DNA from: DASSTJ01 sp035707965
Lineage (GTDB): Bacteria; Actinomycetota; Actinomycetes; Actinomycetales; Angustibacteraceae
DNA: 28,799 bases
Direction: 5' to 3'
NCBI GenBank assembly: GCA_035707965.1
Contig: DASSTJ010000134.1
Location: forward strand, 1-28,799
The translations under genes and the position numbers were made by a program. This document shows positions 28,654-28,799 of the stretch, piece after piece (position 1 is the stretch's first letter; the number at the start of each line of letters is the position of its first letter). The notes under the pieces were generated by a model. The model was not told where the DNA came from, ran no database searches, and saw only the letters and a program-made list of their open reading frames with translations.

Positions 28654-28799
28654 TTGACACCCACCCAGGCTCGAGCGCTCGTGGCGCTCGCCGGGCGCCT
28701 CTTCCTCCCGCTGGCGTGGATCGCGCGCCTTCCGATGGCCATGGGCCAGATCGCCGTCCTGCTGCTCGTCGCCGACACCACCGGCAGCTACGGCGCCGG
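28654..28799 (+). CDS. Probable MFS-type membrane transporter, 3'-truncated
   Basis: Only the first 48 codons are in the window. TTG 28654 is preceded by GGAGA at a suitable distance. The visible protein has a short N-terminal segment, a first hydrophobic helix (LAGRLFLPLAWIARLP) and the start of a second (GQIAVLLLVADTTGSYG), the arrangement seen at the start of major facilitator superfamily exporters. Gene identity beyond that cannot be judged from this fragment. It is preceded by a candidate promoter with a palindrome. Confidence 0.6.
   Translation, partial: MTPTQARALVALAGRLFLPLAWIARLPMAMGQIAVLLLVADTTGSYGA

Noticed and set aside
1..28799. CRISPR array, insertion sequence, integrase or rRNA
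   Set aside because: No regularly spaced identical repeats, transposase or integrase motifs, or rRNA-like sequence were seen.

Overview
The window is 28.8 kb of very GC-rich DNA with mostly TGA stops, frequent GTG starts, many 4-base stop/start overlaps and AGGAGG-type ribosome binding sites. Together with the gene families (DUF475-type TerC, multiple TerD paralogues, excalibur lipoprotein, sugar ABC operon without its own ATPase) this points to a chromosomal segment of an actinomycete (Actinomycetota). A member of the Micrococcales such as a Cellulomonas relative is plausible, but that is inference. No rRNA, tRNA, insertion sequence or CRISPR array was seen.

Layout. (1) 2-5420, plus strand: a catabolic operon with a 5'-truncated sugar-binding lipoprotein or secreted protein, two ABC permeases, a galactonate-dehydratase-type enolase-superfamily enzyme, a KDPG/KDPGal aldolase and a PfkB-type 2-keto-3-deoxy sugar-acid kinase. 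This is a De Ley-Doudoroff-like route from an imported galactonate-type substrate to pyruvate and glyceraldehyde 3-phosphate. A strong 17-bp hairpin sits between the binding protein and the permeases. (2) 5425-8200: a small conserved hypothetical gene (minus strand), a secreted ScyD/ScyE-like beta-propeller protein with a strong terminator, and a NodB-type deacetylase lipoprotein. (3) 8229-12968: an apparent flavin-based extracytosolic electron-transfer module. A ferric-reductase-like membrane flavoprotein and an FMN-binding (SGATxT) protein lie on the minus strand, divergent from a response regulator, histidine kinase and ApbE flavin transferase; an inverted repeat lies in the shared promoter region. 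(4) 13014-15826: a zinc alcohol dehydrogenase and a TPR-like/GGEEF diguanylate cyclase without an I-site.

(5) 15915-26643 is the most unusual region: an 11-kb plus-strand tellurium-resistance-type (Ter) stress cluster. It encodes TerD, a DUF475 TerC-like membrane protein, a second TerD, a CitE/HpcH-like lyase, a 908-residue fusion of two different phosphoribosyltransferase modules (PRTase_2-TRSP and PRTase_1-PELOTA), a HAD phosphatase, TelA, a small XpaC-like partner, a diverged TerD lacking the usual calcium motifs, and a TerD-like protein with a Pro/Ala linker carrying repeated LDL motifs. The lyase/PRTase/PRTase/HAD order matches the biosynthetic half of classical ter loci that has been predicted to make a nucleoside-like metabolite. 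The ATP-grasp ligase usually found there is absent, and the two PRTases are fused.

(6) 26819-28799: a lipoprotein with an HNH (DUF1524/GmrSD C-terminal-like) nuclease domain and an excalibur domain, a VapBC toxin-antitoxin pair whose antitoxin mRNA looks leaderless and whose composition is less GC-biased than its neighbours, a structured intergenic region, and the first 48 codons of a probable MFS-type transporter running off the window.
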